From Acidobacteriota bacterium (GTDB lineage: Bacteria; Acidobacteriota; UBA6911; RPQK01; DATIPO01), in contig JANQFM010000553.1 of NCBI GenBank assembly GCA_028277865.1, forward strand, positions 1 to 7,097: a stretch of DNA of 7,097 bases. Direction: 5' to 3'. The notes under the pieces are model-generated. The model was not told the origin of the DNA. It made no database searches and saw only the letters and a program-made list of their open reading frames with translations. Position 1 is the first letter of the stretch, and each line of letters begins with the position of its first letter. Below are positions 6,337 to 7,097 of this stretch, in pieces. The position numbers and the translations under genes were made by a program.

Positions 6337-6352
6337 GGTGACCATTGTCACC
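6337..6352. promoter_or_regulatory. Operator-like palindrome GGTGAC-N4-GTCACC
   Basis: A perfect 16-base dyad (6337-6342 and 6347-6352, spacer CATT) lies about 150 bases upstream of the pilM start. Size and symmetry suit a dimeric DNA-binding regulator, but no regulator gene is in the window and no matching consensus is claimed. Confidence 0.35.
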
Positions 6353-6431
6353 TTTCTTTCAGAAGGCTGAAATGAGAAGGGGGAAAGTGGACTCCCTATA
6401 ACTAAGTACGCACGAGTCCGGAAATCTACGA

Positions 6432-6468
6432 ACTTTTGGCCGAAAAAAGTGGAATTTTTCCCAAAAGT
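6432..6468. repeat. Long nested inverted repeat, AT-rich
   Basis: The outer arms are ACTTTTGG (6432-6439) and CCAAAAGT (6461-6468). The inner arms are GAAAAA (6442-6447) and TTTTTC (6455-6460) around a 7-base loop, with only a CC bulge between the two stems: 14 paired positions in 37 bases. AAAAGTGG also occurs twice as a direct repeat (6445-6452, 6463-6470). No terminator U-tract follows on either strand. Function unknown. Confidence 0.55.
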
Positions 6469-6490
6469 GGGCAAAATAGGTTGGAATCGG

Positions 6491-6533
6491 GCTCCGCTTC
6501 CCCCTCTGGGCGAGTGGGATTGGACAGCGGAGC
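6491..6533. repeat. Inverted repeat GCTCCGCT...AGCGGAGC
   Basis: Perfect 8-base arms lie at 6491-6498 and 6526-6533; a further TCCC/GGGA pairing (6499-6502, 6516-6519) continues the stem after a 6-base bulge. Either strand could fold it. Function unknown. Confidence 0.45.
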
Positions 6534-6591
6534 AGGCTTCCGGGCCCCCTTTTCGGCGCCTTCTCCATTGCAGCCTCGACTAGGTTTTCCC

Positions 6592-6606
6592 GCCGGAATT
6601 TCCGGC
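6592..6606. repeat. Compact palindrome GCCGGAA-T-TTCCGGC
   Basis: Seven-base arms surround a single central base. With effectively no loop this suits a protein-binding dyad in DNA better than an RNA hairpin. No regulator is identified. Confidence 0.4.
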
Positions 6607-6627
6607 ATTGCTTGCGGGGCGCCGGCA

Positions 6628-6655
6628 ACGTTTTCCGTTTCGGGGTCGAAAACGT
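6628..6655. repeat. Inverted repeat ACGTTTTC...GAAAACGT
   Basis: Perfect 8-base arms at 6628-6635 and 6648-6655 are separated by 12 bases. The stem is AT-rich in the middle and no U-tract follows. Function unknown. Confidence 0.42.
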
Positions 6656-7033
6656 CTCCAGCATCCCGATCCGGATGAGCCCCCCGCCCGGCGCGCCTTG
6701 AATCCTCCGTCTGAGCGCCTGGGCGTCCGGCCACCGGCCTTACCTCAGATCTTTTCGGGATTTTTGATAGGAACTTTACAGCTCTCGGCAGGAGGCAGCG
6801 CTTCCGACAAGGGAAGGAAAGCCACACAGCCACGCTGGCATCGAAAACTGAGAGCACTTTCTAAACCCTGTCTGTGCAACTCGTTGCCTTCGCGGCAAAA
6901 ACTGGACTCAGGCGAGAAGAATCCCAAGAGTCCTGGTACCGAAGGGGAAGGGCGGGAGGAGGCAGGATGAGGCAGGGCAGCCCGCTTTACGAAAAATCGC
7001 CCTGCATGTTAAGCTGACGCCTCCACCGCAGGT

Positions 7034-7097
<64 letters not shown>

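Larger units (their letters stand above)
6185..7033. other. Long non-coding region between pilM and tRNA-Lys, rich in inverted repeats
   Basis: No convincing protein gene is seen in these 849 bases. The open frames are short, low-complexity in Arg, Pro and Ser, overlap on both strands and have no recognisable motif. The region should hold the pil operon promoter (minus strand) and the tRNA promoter (plus strand), but no good -35/-10 pair or sigma-54 site could be read. It holds many dyads: 6337-6352, 6389-6419, 6432-6468, 6491-6533, 6592-6606, 6628-6655, 6904-6933 and 6972-7005. Six-base arms are expected by chance in this much sequence; the three eight-base ones are less easily dismissed. 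I do not recognise RNase P, SRP, 6S or tmRNA signatures here. Confidence 0.6.

Noticed and set aside
6395..6400. Possible pil operon -10 (TATAGG on the minus strand)
   Set aside because: Four of six matches but no acceptable -35 at 16-18 bases; kept only as a comment on the enclosing dyad.
6426..6857. Open frames on both strands in the pilM-tRNA spacer (for example 6426-6857 minus, 6608-6970 plus)
   Set aside because: They overlap each other, lack ribosome sites and recognisable motifs, have Arg/Pro/Ser-rich shadow-like composition, and run across the inverted repeats.
6884..6898. TTGCC/GGCAA hairpin as a terminator
   Set aside because: Five-base stem; on the plus strand it is followed by A residues, and on the minus strand the T run precedes the stem.
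6986..7012. Possible tRNA-Lys promoter, TTTACG ... TGTTAA
   Set aside because: The spacing is only 15 bases and the -10 match is about 3 of 6, so it is too weak to annotate.

Overview
The window holds a complete type IV pilus assembly operon, pilM-pilN-pilO-pilP-pilQ, on the minus strand, followed in the same direction by an M24-family Xaa-Pro peptidase. Converging on it from the left edge (plus strand) are the last 32 residues of an ECF-type RNA polymerase sigma factor and a membrane anti-sigma factor. At the right edge a tRNA-Lys(CUU) gene begins on the plus strand and is cut by the window end. The sequence is fairly GC-rich. A full pilMNOPQ set with an outer-membrane secretin means a Gram-negative (diderm) bacterium. 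The sigma/anti-sigma pair, with a zinc-finger domain, one membrane helix and a beta-rich C-terminal domain, together with the dispersed short tandem-repeat elements, makes me lean towards Acidobacteriota or a related environmental lineage. That assignment is an inference of moderate confidence.

Layout, left to right: 1-99 sigma factor tail (+); 96-782 anti-sigma (+), overlapping it as ATGA; 783-919 convergent intergenic region with an imperfect palindromic element built from 8-base TTTGCGTC units; 920-1981 Xaa-Pro peptidase (-); 1982-2083 spacer almost filled by a second palindromic element built from 7-base units (GGAACAA on one arm, TGTTCCG on the other); 2084-6184 the pil operon (-), with every adjacent gene pair overlapping by 4 to 21 bases; 6185-7033 a long non-coding region with many inverted repeats; 7034-7097 tRNA-Lys (+, partial).

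How the pil genes work together (known for the families): PilM is a cytoplasmic actin-like protein that binds the conserved N-terminus of PilN. PilN and PilO are inner-membrane proteins that pair through coiled coils and ferredoxin-like periplasmic domains. PilP links PilNO to the periplasmic N domains of PilQ, the outer-membrane secretin through which the pilus passes. The overlapping reading frames imply co-transcription and translational coupling. Pilins, the PilB/PilT motors and PilC are not in the window.

I found no clearly new protein system. The least explained material is non-coding: the two palindromic tandem-oligomer elements that bracket the peptidase gene, and the inverted-repeat-rich 849-base region between pilM and the tRNA, which includes a GC-rich hairpin just upstream of the pilM ribosome binding site.
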